Shown: positions 6,610 to 14,465 of the stretch, piece by piece | Numbering within the stretch: the first letter of the stretch is position 1 | Layout of the letters: every line of letters starts with the position of its first letter | Source: Bacteroidales bacterium | Lineage (GTDB): Bacteria > Bacteroidota > Bacteroidia > Bacteroidales > UBA4181 | NCBI GenBank assembly: GCA_031259205.1 | Contig: JAIRLS010000173.1 | Span: 1 to 20,229, forward strand | Length of the DNA stretch: 20,229 nt | Direction: 5' to 3' | Program-made: the position numbers and the translations under genes | The notes under the pieces: model-generated | What the model was told of the DNA's origin: nothing | Seen by the model: only the letters and a program-made list of their open reading frames with translations | The model's database searches: none

Positions 6610-9600
6610 TCAATTTTTAATAATAAGTTTAATGCTCGCATTGTCTGTTCGCAGGATGTATTCGCCGTCAGGCAAGCCCGATACGTTGATGATGGAAGGA
6701 TTGCCCGAAGCCGTGTATTGACGCACCCGTAAGCCGCTCACATTGAACAGTTCCATGCGGGCGCCGGCTTTGAGCTGTTCCGATTCGACGGTCAGTTCGC
6801 CTCCCTGCACCGGATTGGGATAAGCTCTGATCTCGCTCGTGTAGATTTTCAATACCGGATGCCCCGGACAGGTATGCAATTTCCTGCCGTCCGTCAGGGT
6901 AAATTCCGCATGGTAGGTCTTGGCCTCGTTCAGGCGGTGGTTGACGTTGTCCGTGAAGTGTTCGCCTGCGGAAAAGTACTGCGCCGTGGCGCCCTCCACA
7001 GGCAGTCCGTCGCAATACCATTGATAGGCGATAAACTCGTAGCCGAAACGCTTTTCGGTTCGATCCGCCACTACCAGCGTGTTGTCCCATTTCTGTTCGA
7101 TGATCTCCTCGAACGGAAAACGGTTTTCGATGGTTACGACGTATTCATGCGGCTGTCCTCCGGCGGGCGCTTCGATGGTGTAATCACCTTCGATAAAGCC
7201 CGGATGCTCCAGCGGAACGGAGAAGACATACCCGCCGAAGGCTTTGGAAGTCGGGTCGGCGTTCGGGCAGCACAGCAATTCGCCGTCGTAGCGCACTTTG
7301 GCAAATGGATGGTGGGGAATGACGTAAACATCTATCCTGTTTGCACCGCAGGGGGCGACGGATTGTGCATTTTCGGCGTCTTCCGGCGTTTCATCGGGAT
7401 CGAAAGTAACCTTCGCGCCCGTGTCGTTGGGGTCGAATTCAGGGTAAACGGGGTTGTAGCCGTTGTCCGTTTCCCAGCCGTCGGGACAGCCGTCGCCGTC
7501 GGTATCAGGATTTTTGGGGTTTGTCCCTTTTTCATACTCGTCCTTGTTGGTCAGCCCGTCGTTGTCGGGGTCGCCGTTAGCGCCGTTTTCGCCGGTGGGG
7601 TCGTTAGGGTCAAGACCGTGCTGCACCTCCCAGCCGTCGGGCAGTCCGTCGCCGTCGGTATCCCATGTGGTGGGATCGCTGTGCGGCTTCGGTTGCGGCG
7701 GGTTCACTTCCTCTCCGTCGTTCAGCCCGTCGCCGTCGGTGTCGGGCATGCGCGGATGGGTGCCGTGCTCATATTCGTCCTTGTTGGTCAGCCCGTCGTT
7801 GTCGGGGTTACCGTCAGCGCCGTTTTCGCCGTTGGGGTCGGCAGGGTCAAAGTCATACTTCACTTCCCAGCCGTCGGGCAGTCCGTCGCCGTCGGTGTCG
7901 GGGTTGTGCGGGTCGGAGCCGTGCTCGTATTCCTCCAGATTGGTCAGCCCGTCGCCATCGGGGTCGCCGTAGGGACCGTTATCGCCGGTGGGGTCTTTGG
8001 GGTCAAGCTCGTGCCGCACCTCCCAGCCGTCGGGCAGTCCGTCGCCGTCGGTGTCTGGGTCGCGGGGGTCGGTGGCGTGGTCAAACTCTACTTTGTTCGT
8101 CAGCCCGTCGTTGTCGGGGTCGCCGTCAGCGCCGTTTTCGCCGGTGGGGTCGGTAGGGTCAAGACTGTGCTGCACCTCCCAGCCGTCGGGCAGTCCGTCG
8201 CCGTCGGTGTCGGGGTTGCGCGGGTCGGAGCCGTTTTTATACTCTTCTTCGTTCGTCAGCCCGTCGCCATCGGGGTCGCCGTCAGCGCCGTTATCGCCGG
8301 CGTCGTTGTTGGGGTCAAGACTGTGCTGCACCTCCCAGCCGTCGGGCAGTCCGTCGCCGTCGGTGTCGGGATTGAAGGGATCCGTACTCTTGTTGATTTC
8401 CTCGCCGTTGGTAAGCCCGTCGCCGTCCTCGTCGCCGGCGGCGAGGAGGTAGATAAAGGTAACGGTGTCCGTAACGGTAGATCGCGGTGCAGCAATATCG
8501 GCAGTTACAGGGGTAATCGGGACAGTGGGGGTAAACCCGCTGCCTTTAAAGTATCCGTGGTACCAGCCCACCGCCACGTATCCGGCAATGGCCGGCGCCG
8601 CTTTGCTGTAAGTTGCGGACATCAGGGCGGCTTCCCTTGTGGGGGGCGTCAACTGCCCGGCGGGCAAGCCTTTGAGCAGGCTGTAGTCCTCTTCAACGTA
8701 CTGTTCGTAGTCCGGCGCTGTGCCGTCCGAACTGTAGGCGTAGCCGAAGGTTACGTAGACGTGTCTTCCTGCCGAGGGCAGCGGCACTTCTATATTGTCC
8801 GAACAACTGCTGAACAGCCATTTGGCGGGGGACGTTGCGTTAAATTCGTAGTTGTTTGAATAGAACGGATATCCGAGGTCTGTGCAACCTGTCATACTTC
8901 CCGAACCGGATTTTCCACCCTCTATGTCGAAATACCATGTAGAGCCGTCGGCGCGGAGGGTATGGATTTTCACCGGCAGCAGGTCGGTGGCGGTAGCGTC
9001 GTCGCCCGACATGCCGAAGTGCAGCCATCTGACCGTTACGTAACAGGCCATGTACTGCGGAATACCGGGTGCGGCAGGCGCTTCGGGCGCATAGTAGAAG
9101 TTCACCTTCATGCCGGATTGCAAATCGCTGGGGCTAATCGTTACCGAAACCATGTCCGCTATCGACGCATCGGCAGGCACGCCCGTCAAATCGGGCGGCG
9201 TGAACGATTGGAGTTCGCTTCCGTCGTTGTTGAGGATGCTGTATCCTACGCAAACGTAGCCCGGCACTGTTCCGGCTTTCGCCTGCCGCGAATAGCCGGC
9301 GTTCGTCGCAACAATGGCGCTCGTTGTGCTGCGCAGTTTCTGCGTGGTGAACCGCGCATTGTCCGTCTTTTCGGCGTCGTACAGGTAGTAGTTTTCAAAA
9401 ATGCGCTTGTGGTCATTGCTCGTATATACGATGTACAGCCTGTCGCCGTTCTCAAGGTCATAAGCGCCGTCTGTACCGGCGTTGCCTGTCAGCTTCAACT
9501 TCGGGTCAAAGTCGGCGAAATTGGGTTGCGCCTCGTAGGGGGTATTGCTCTGCGTCACGTCTGTTATGCTTTGTCCGGCGCCGGCAACATACCAGCCTCG

Positions 9601-12600
9601 CGGAAGATAACCGCTACCGGAAGCGTCTTCGGGCGGAAGGAAAGAGGAACTGCCGTCGGGCAAGTCAAAGTAGCCTTTCTGCGCATGGAAAGCGTCGACG
9701 GTAACGTAATCCGTCTTCACCGGCACATGCAGCAGCACCGTGTCGGGGTCGCCCGCTGCCCCACCGATAATTTGCTGCAACGGGTTGCCGTTCTGCCCTA
9801 CAATATATGCCCGTACAATTTTCCAGCTTACAGCAGTGCGGGTATAACTGACCGTGTAGAGATGCGGATCGTTTTGGTCGCAATCACTATTGGTAAGGAA
9901 AGCGTTATCCAGTATAAATTCGTGTGCAACGCCTGTCGAAACTTCGCCCGGCGCCGTCCATCCGTAGTAGTCGCCGTAGTCGAGCAGTCCGACCAGACTA
10001 ACGGTATCGTAGCCCAGCGAGGGGGCTTGCAGAACTGCGCCGTCCAAGTCGTAGGGAATGGCGGGCCGGTTGCCGCTCTTGGCGTTCACCGGCGCGTAGT
10101 GCGCCAGCGTATCTACCGGCGGGTCTGTCACTACATGCTGCACCTGTACGGGGAAGGGCGTATAAATGTTGCGCACGTCCGTATAGGCAATGACGTACTT
10201 GCTCGTTGAGCCGGAGGTGAATGTGCCGCATACCCAGTAGCGGGCGTTTCGGTCGGCGGTAATGCCGGCAGAGGTAGCGTTGAATTCGCCTTTGTTGTCG
10301 TTTGCCGCGCTGATATATGCCGTTTTGAACTCGCTGGGAGTAAGAATGGTCGGCGACGCAGACTTTCCGTTGAGCGCTTCGCGGAACCACTGAATATAGA
10401 CGCTGTTGCCGTCGTTATCGCCATCGGCGGTAATCATCGAAGTGGTAACGCCTATCGAGCCGGTCTGCCCGCTCTCCGTTCTGACGGAAGCGGGCGGGGT
10501 AATCATCAAGTCATTGAACATGAACAGGGCGGTTGCAGTATCGGCGTTTGCCGGCATGGTGAAGGCGGTAGAAAGATTGATTTCAGACGTAAAAGTTCCT
10601 GCATGGCTTGTCCAGCGTTTGAAATCGGCGCCTGTTGCCGCCGTTACCGAAAGGGGAACCTGCTTTCCGGCAAGGTAAACGCCTCCGGAGGAGATGGCTG
10701 TTGCCGCTCCCACCGGCAGTGCGTTTACCGAAAGGCTGTAGTAGTCCAGCGTATCTGCGACGGTGGCGAGGGGATCGACGGTAATCGTCGCGCCGGTAGC
10801 CTCATCGCCGTCGTAAAGGGCAAAACTGCCCGTTTCGGTAATCGGGTTGAACATTACCGCGCTGTTAATGCCTGCGCCGGTATATTTCGTCGTTTGTCCG
10901 TCGCGCAGCGTAAACGTTTTTCCGTGCGCGTTCCACGCTTCTCCGTTTTTACGGACAACGACCGTCGCGTCGGTATAGCCGGTCACCTCGACGGAGCCGG
11001 TCGCCATCGCCGCCAAGCGGTTGATGGTTACGGCGGCGGAGGTTTTCCCGGTTACGCCATCGCCTGTCCATGCGTAGCTGTAACTTTTAGCGCCCTCTCC
11101 GGAGGCGGAGAGCGTCAGCGATTTCCCGCCCAGCACCACCGTATCGGCGCTGACGACAGCGCCTCCATAGGTGGCCGTAACGGCGGCAGAGGTAGCCAGC
11201 TTCGCTTTGTCGGCGGTAAAGTTCACGGTAAAATAACGTAGCGTATCCCGCGTTTTCACTCCGGGCAGCGTAAGCGTTTTGCCCGCAGGCATATCTCCGT
11301 CGTAGACGGCGTAAGCGCCGGGGGTAGAGATGTTCGGGAAGACGACTTGGTAGCCGGTAGTGTCCACAATATACTCCCTGTCGCTCATCTTCAGGGAAAA
11401 CGTTTTGTCGTGGTTGGTCCATGCCACGCCATCGAGGTGGATGACCAGCGTAACGGTCTGCCTTCCGGTAACGGTGGCAGTGACGTCCGTTTTGGCGTTC
11501 ACAGGGTTAATAGTGAGCGTTGGCGTGGTTTCTTCGTTGGCGCCCGTTCCGCTCCAGTTGTACCTGTAAGTTTCCGCGCCTTTCCCCACGGCGGTCAGCT
11601 CCAGCTTCCCTCCGGCGAGCGCGATGTATCCGTCCGTAACGACAGTCCCGTTGTAGCGGGCGTTCACTACGGAGGATTTTGCCAAACCTGCGTCCTGCGC
11701 CTTAAAACGGAGGGTATAGTAGTCCACTGCCGCTGTCACCGCGTTGCTCGACAGGGTAACGCTGACGCCCGTATTGACCTCGCCGTCGTATATTTGATAG
11801 TTGCCGTTGGGTATGGCTTCGGTGAATTTGACGACGCTGCCCGCATTCGCGCCCGTATATTTCAGCACGCCGTTTTGCCTCAGGCTGAAAGTTTTCCCGT
11901 GGTTGCTCCATGCCGTATTGTCCTTGCGGATGTTGATTTTCACGGGCGACAGCCATACTTTTCCGGTGTAATTGATGTAGGTTGAACTGCCTATGTAGCG
12001 GACGGACATGGTCAGATTGTTTTCTTCCGGACCGAGAAGCGAAGCGGGGATATTCAGCGTGTTGGTTTCGGCGGTGTTATCGGACGCGCCCGTGTATACC
12101 GTCTCGTTGACCATCCACCGCACGTCGGTAAAGTCCTGTTCGATGGTGCGTTTCACCAACATTTCATCGGTAGAAACGAAGGTATGCGTCGCCTCTTCGG
12201 TGGCCGAGTAATGCACGTCTTTGGCAGGCAAGGAGGAGGTGGCGACGGTAAAGTAGGTTTTCAGGTCGAAGGCGGCGGCGCCCGCGCTGACGATGTACGA
12301 TTCGTTGCCGCCGGTTCCCGTCATGTAGGCAAGAAACCCTGCCGGATTCGACACCTCTATCAGCACGTTGTCGGTGGCTTCGTAAATGTCGGTAGCGATG
12401 ACGTAGTCGGGGTTAGAGGTGTTGGTGTAGAAGGTGAACGTTTTGGGAGTAACGACGTTACCCCGTTTGTAAGTCACCGTCAGGTCGTTTTCGGTTCCCG
12501 CCGGAATAATCAGATGCAGTTGGTGCTTGGTAATGGTGGTATTCAACGCGAAAGGCGAGATGAAGGCCTGAGTGATCATTTGCTCCACCGGCGAAATCCA

Positions 12601-13641
12601 TTTGATGGTGGGCGCCCATCCCATCAGGTGTTCCACCACGAAAGGTTTATCCGACGACAACCATACGGGCAGCGGGGAGTTGTTGGCGTAGGGGGTAGCC
12701 GTCCCCGACGCCTTTACGAAAAAACTTTTTACGTCGTGCGTTTTGTCCAGCGTTATGGAGGAAATTACGCCGCCCTCATTTTTGGTGATAACCGTATTGT
12801 CGCTCAGGGCAATTACCTTAACCTGATCGTCGTATATTCCGCTCATGCTCCAGATAAGGTAGTGTTTTCCGGCGGTATAGGTAGGCCACAGTTGCTCGTA
12901 GTTGTGGTCGCAGGCGCCGTGCACCACCTGCATGCCGCAGCCCACGCTGCTAAACACGGCGACTTTTTCGTTGGCTTCTACCGTATAACCGGTAAGGTCG
13001 GTGGCCGCACGCTCCTCTTCGGTAGTGCCGGCCGCTCTGATGCAGTACAGGTAGGTTTGTTTCGCCGAAAGGGATACATTACTTGCCACCGCCGTTCCGT
13101 CGGGCTTGCGTATGGTCACGGTAGCAGGTTTGTCCGTAGCGATAACGCTGATGTACGAGTAGCCGGAACCCTGCGTGTCTAAGACCGGCCGGTGCGATAC
13201 TACCGTATAATCCTGTCCCAGGGCGGCGACCGGCAATATGGTGGTTCCGTCCGAAGAGGCGTTGATCACGTTGATGGCAAACAGTCCGATGTCTTTGTCG
13301 GACGTCACTTTGATCATTTTATAGGATTTTGTCCCGTTCGTGAATCCCTGCGCACAGTGCGACCGGGTTACATCCACCGTGTACACTCCTGCGTCGTACC
13401 ATGTGTTGTTGTTCAGATAGGTACCGTCGCCGTATTGCGCGGTAATACTGCAACCTTCCGGCACAACGTAGCGAATTTTCACGTTCCCCTCTCCATTATT
13501 GGTGGGGTTGGGAAAAAAGGTCAGGTAAAATTCCTTGCCGTGCGTAGCGTCCGTTTGGGCATTCGCAGGCGCAACGGCAAAAAGGAAAAACATCGCAAGG
13601 CTTAAAGCCGACATTCTGTAAATAATAAAATGGTGTTTCAT
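6610..13641 (-). CDS. Giant T9SS-secreted multidomain surface protein (IgGFc-binding-like N-terminus, Ig-like repeats, TSP3 calcium repeats)
   Basis: From ATG 13641 the product has 2343 residues. A signal peptide ends at about residue 28 (ANA-Q). Residues about 30-480 resemble the IgGFc-binding-protein N-terminal domain found in bacterial surface proteins (GKEFYLTFFPN..., SDKPFVVEHLMGW...). Three related repeats of about 150 residues follow, starting near 566, 733 and 892, each with a W-NH-KTFSL-like start and YDG(D/E). Next is an InlB/Flg_new-like repeat (about 980-1045). A long region without recognised domain contains aromatic-rich blocks. Residues about 1735-2072 hold a thrombospondin-type-3 array with seven DTDGDG and six (P/E)D.DGLTN motifs, predicted to bind calcium. 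The end (about 2268-2343, YPNPVQGG...DGEYILRTDN) is a T9SS type A sorting domain. An adhesin or matrix protein is likely. A TTG at 13674 extends the frame by 11 residues but spoils the signal peptide start. Confidence 0.9.
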   Translation of the reverse strand: MKHHFIIYRMSALSLAMFFLFAVAPANAQTDATHGKEFYLTFFPNPTNNGEGNVKIRYVVPEGCSITAQYGDGTYLNNNTWYDAGVYTVDVTRSHCAQGFTNGTKSYKMIKVTSDKDIGLFAINVINASSDGTTILPVAALGQDYTVVSHRPVLDTQGSGYSYISVIATDKPATVTIRKPDGTAVASNVSLSAKQTYLYCIRAAGTTEEERAATDLTGYTVEANEKVAVFSSVGCGMQVVHGACDHNYEQLWPTYTAGKHYLIWSMSGIYDDQVKVIALSDNTVITKNEGGVISSITLDKTHDVKSFFVKASGTATPYANNSPLPVWLSSDKPFVVEHLMGWAPTIKWISPVEQMITQAFISPFALNTTITKHQLHLIIPAGTENDLTVTYKRGNVVTPKTFTFYTNTSNPDYVIATDIYEATDNVLIEVSNPAGFLAYMTGTGGNESYIVSAGAAAFDLKTYFTVATSSLPAKDVHYSATEEATHTFVSTDEMLVKRTIEQDFTDVRWMVNETVYTGASDNTAETNTLNIPASLLGPEENNLTMSVRYIGSSTYINYTGKVWLSPVKINIRKDNTAWSNHGKTFSLRQNGVLKYTGANAGSVVKFTEAIPNGNYQIYDGEVNTGVSVTLSSNAVTAAVDYYTLRFKAQDAGLAKSSVVNARYNGTVVTDGYIALAGGKLELTAVGKGAETYRYNWSGTGANEETTPTLTINPVNAKTDVTATVTGRQTVTLVIHLDGVAWTNHDKTFSLKMSDREYIVDTTGYQVVFPNISTPGAYAVYDGDMPAGKTLTLPGVKTRDTLRYFTVNFTADKAKLATSAAVTATYGGAVVSADTVVLGGKSLTLSASGEGAKSYSYAWTGDGVTGKTSAAVTINRLAAMATGSVEVTGYTDATVVVRKNGEAWNAHGKTFTLRDGQTTKYTGAGINSAVMFNPITETGSFALYDGDEATGATITVDPLATVADTLDYYSLSVNALPVGAATAISSGGVYLAGKQVPLSVTAATGADFKRWTSHAGTFTSEINLSTAFTMPANADTATALFMFNDLMITPPASVRTESGQTGSIGVTTSMITADGDNDGNSVYIQWFREALNGKSASPTILTPSEFKTAYISAANDNKGEFNATSAGITADRNARYWVCGTFTSGSTSKYVIAYTDVRNIYTPFPVQVQHVVTDPPVDTLAHYAPVNAKSGNRPAIPYDLDGAVLQAPSLGYDTVSLVGLLDYGDYYGWTAPGEVSTGVAHEFILDNAFLTNSDCDQNDPHLYTVSYTRTAVSWKIVRAYIVGQNGNPLQQIIGGAAGDPDTVLLHVPVKTDYVTVDAFHAQKGYFDLPDGSSSFLPPEDASGSGYLPRGWYVAGAGQSITDVTQSNTPYEAQPNFADFDPKLKLTGNAGTDGAYDLENGDRLYIVYTSNDHKRIFENYYLYDAEKTDNARFTTQKLRSTTSAIVATNAGYSRQAKAGTVPGYVCVGYSILNNDGSELQSFTPPDLTGVPADASIADMVSVTISPSDLQSGMKVNFYYAPEAPAAPGIPQYMACYVTVRWLHFGMSGDDATATDLLPVKIHTLRADGSTWYFDIEGGKSGSGSMTGCTDLGYPFYSNNYEFNATSPAKWLFSSCSDNIEVPLPSAGRHVYVTFGYAYSSDGTAPDYEQYVEEDYSLLKGLPAGQLTPPTREAALMSATYSKAAPAIAGYVAVGWYHGYFKGSGFTPTVPITPVTADIAAPRSTVTDTVTFIYLLAAGDEDGDGLTNGEEINKSTDPFNPDTDGDGLPDGWEVQHSLDPNNDAGDNGADGDPDGDGLTNEEEYKNGSDPRNPDTDGDGLPDGWEVQHSLDPTDPTGENGADGDPDNDGLTNKVEFDHATDPRDPDTDGDGLPDGWEVRHELDPKDPTGDNGPYGDPDGDGLTNLEEYEHGSDPHNPDTDGDGLPDGWEVKYDFDPADPNGENGADGNPDNDGLTNKDEYEHGTHPRMPDTDGDGLNDGEEVNPPQPKPHSDPTTWDTDGDGLPDGWEVQHGLDPNDPTGENGANGDPDNDGLTNKDEYEKGTNPKNPDTDGDGCPDGWETDNGYNPVYPEFDPNDTGAKVTFDPDETPEDAENAQSVAPCGANRIDVYVIPHHPFAKVRYDGELLCCPNADPTSKAFGGYVFSVPLEHPGFIEGDYTIEAPAGGQPHEYVVTIENRFPFEEIIEQKWDNTLVVADRTEKRFGYEFIAYQWYCDGLPVEGATAQYFSAGEHFTDNVNHRLNEAKTYHAEFTLTDGRKLHTCPGHPVLKIYTSEIRAYPNPVQGGELTVESEQLKAGARMELFNVSGLRVRQYTASGNPSIINVSGLPDGEYILRTDNASIKLIIKN
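7463..8437 (-). repeat. Tandem DNA repeats encoding the thrombospondin type 3 array
   Basis: Within the giant gene, near-identical blocks encoding DTDGDGLPDGWEV recur with a 156-bp period (52 residues) at about 8337, 8180, 8024 and 7868. One longer interval then leads to about 7630, where a shorter variant unit (DTDGDGLNDGEEV) sits between. Close nucleotide identity between units suggests recent duplication or gene conversion and makes unit number likely to vary between strains. Confidence 0.85.
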
Positions 13642-13810
13642 GGAATAAATTTTAAAAGTTTTTGCATTTCCCAAATATCTTCAAAGGTTTATTATTTAAA
13701 TCCGTTCTTCATACACGATCACCCGTCTTGCAGGAGAAACAACCCTCCGTATGAGTAACAAACTTTTTGCAACATAGGTACAACGATTTTAAAGTGATAG
13801 ATAACGAATG

Positions 13811-13818
13811 CAAAACTA
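13811..13818 (-). promoter_or_regulatory. Candidate -7 element for the giant surface protein
   Basis: On the minus strand this reads TAGTTTTG, fitting TAnnTTTG. GTTG at 13841-13844 (minus strand) lies 22 bases upstream and could serve as the -33 box. The leader before ATG 13641 would be about 160 nucleotides, long enough for post-transcriptional control. Confidence 0.4.
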
Positions 13819-13954
13819 CATTTTTTTTTAATCAAATATCCAACTTGAATAAAAAAAAAGTAAAAAAAGTAAAATATCACTGCTGTCTGAATAAATTTTA
13901 GTTTTGTTTTATTTGATTGATATTATGTGAGTTGATATTTGAAAAAGTAATTTT

Positions 13955-13976
13955 AAAGTAACTGCTCAGGTACTTT
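13955..13976. terminator. Short hairpin downstream of the tandem array
   Basis: AAAGTA (13955-13960) pairs with TACTTT (13971-13976), with CTG/CAG inside a 10-base centre. On the minus strand it is followed by an AT-rich tract with T-runs (TTTAAAATTACTTTTT), so it could end minus-strand transcription coming from tolC and the array. The stem is short. Confidence 0.3.
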
Positions 13977-14316
13977 ACAGGCTCGCAATACTATTATAAT
14001 AAGGCATTTTCTTCACAAATAGATTTTGGATATTTTTGCATACTTCATCTTCGATGTTATTTGCTTCGACGTCGGAGTTATTTGCCTCGACGTCGATGCT
14101 TTTTACCTCGACGTCGATGCTTTTTGCCTCGACGTCGATGCTTTTTACCTCGACGTCGATGCTTTTTGCCTCGACGTCGATGCTTTTTGCCTCGACTTCG
14201 AGGCTTTTTACCTCGACGTCGGAGGTTTTTGCCTCGACTTCGGAATAATGACGATGCGACAATTTGAATTGAAAATCGACGCAGTCAAATGTACCTTTTG
14301 AGGGGGATTGTGACAA
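13975..14316 (-). CDS. Doubtful repeat ORF with VEAKSID-like heptapeptides
   Basis: A 113-codon frame runs across the 21-bp array, giving about ten VEAKSID/VEVKSID/VEANNSD repeats. Hydrophobic residues alternate with polar ones (I-D-V-E-A/V-K-S), which suits a β-strand stack better than a coiled coil. The only start is a TTG at 14316, with no in-frame ATG before the repeats, and two plus-strand frames are equally open because a 21-bp unit without stops keeps its frames open. Units vary at A/V positions by single base changes that alter the protein. Coding is possible, but I consider a non-coding cis element at least as likely. Confidence 0.25.
   Translation of the reverse strand: MSQSPSKGTFDCVDFQFKLSHRHYSEVEAKTSDVEVKSLEVEAKSIDVEAKSIDVEVKSIDVEAKSIDVEVKSIDVEANNSDVEANNIEDEVCKNIQNLFVKKMPYYNSIASL
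14031..14038 (+). promoter_or_regulatory. Candidate plus-strand -7 element facing the 21-bp array
   Basis: TATTTTTG fits TAnnTTTG and lies 7 bases before the first degenerate unit of the array (14045). If active, it would make an RNA spanning the repeats and running antisense to the 3' side of the efflux operon. No clear -33 box was identified. Confidence 0.3.
14045..14250. repeat. 21-bp tandem array with a palindromic core in each unit
   Basis: About ten head-to-tail units start at 14045 (degenerate), 14066, 14087, 14108, 14129, 14150, 14171, 14192, 14213 and 14234 (partial). The first ten bases are TCGACGTCGA, a perfect palindrome, in five central units (14087-14180). Outer units have TCGACGTCGG, TCGACTTCGA or TCGACTTCGG. 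The rest of a unit is a T-rich spacer ending in GCC or ACC. There are no unique spacers, so it is not a CRISPR. The period equals two helical turns, placing all palindromes on one face of the DNA. Confidence 0.9.
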
Positions 14317-14465
14317 ATCTTTTTTTGAGGTGCCGGGAAAATATCTTCGCAGAAAAAAGTCGTGTCAAAAAAACAGCGCCGAAAGCAAAGGAATCACTGT
14401 GCCAAAAATGAATAGATGTTCAACGTCTGCATTTTCGTTCACATTCCACACTGATTGAACAAGGC

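Larger units (their letters stand above)
13642..14465. other. AT-rich gene-poor region between the surface-protein unit and the efflux operon
   Basis: About 820 bases. From left to right it holds: the leader and candidate promoter of the giant gene; a very AT-rich stretch with A- and T-runs (13820-13960); a hairpin (13955-13976); a 21-bp tandem array (14045-14250); and about 215 bases downstream of tolC, including a TGTTCAA/TTGAACA inverted repeat (14417-14423 with 14455-14461) that may help end tolC transcription. No convincing conventional gene was seen. Confidence 0.7.

Noticed and set aside
5006..6721. Plus-strand frames opposite the OmpA gene
   Set aside because: Shadows of a well-supported minus-strand gene with signal peptide and OmpA domain.
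6859..8859. 666-codon open frame on the plus strand
   Set aside because: It is antisense to the TSP3 repeat region. High GC and the repeat structure keep the frame open; the product is low-complexity Val/Gly repeats (VGVAVSAVFAGG) with no recognisable domain.
8962..13182. Other long plus-strand frames (8962-10209, 12184-13182)
   Set aside because: They lie antisense to the giant surface gene, whose own frame has a signal peptide, known repeats and a sorting domain. Their products are Arg/Val-rich without motifs.
13680..13810. Riboswitch or small RNA in the long leader of the giant gene
   Set aside because: I saw no stable conserved stem set or recognised riboswitch motif; only the leader length is suggestive.
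14045..14250. CRISPR array
   Set aside because: Units are contiguous 21-bp repeats without unique spacers, and no cas gene is nearby.
14026..14301. Plus-strand repeat proteins across the 21-bp array
   Set aside because: A stop-free 21-bp unit keeps several frames open; all begin with TTG and none has a unique domain.
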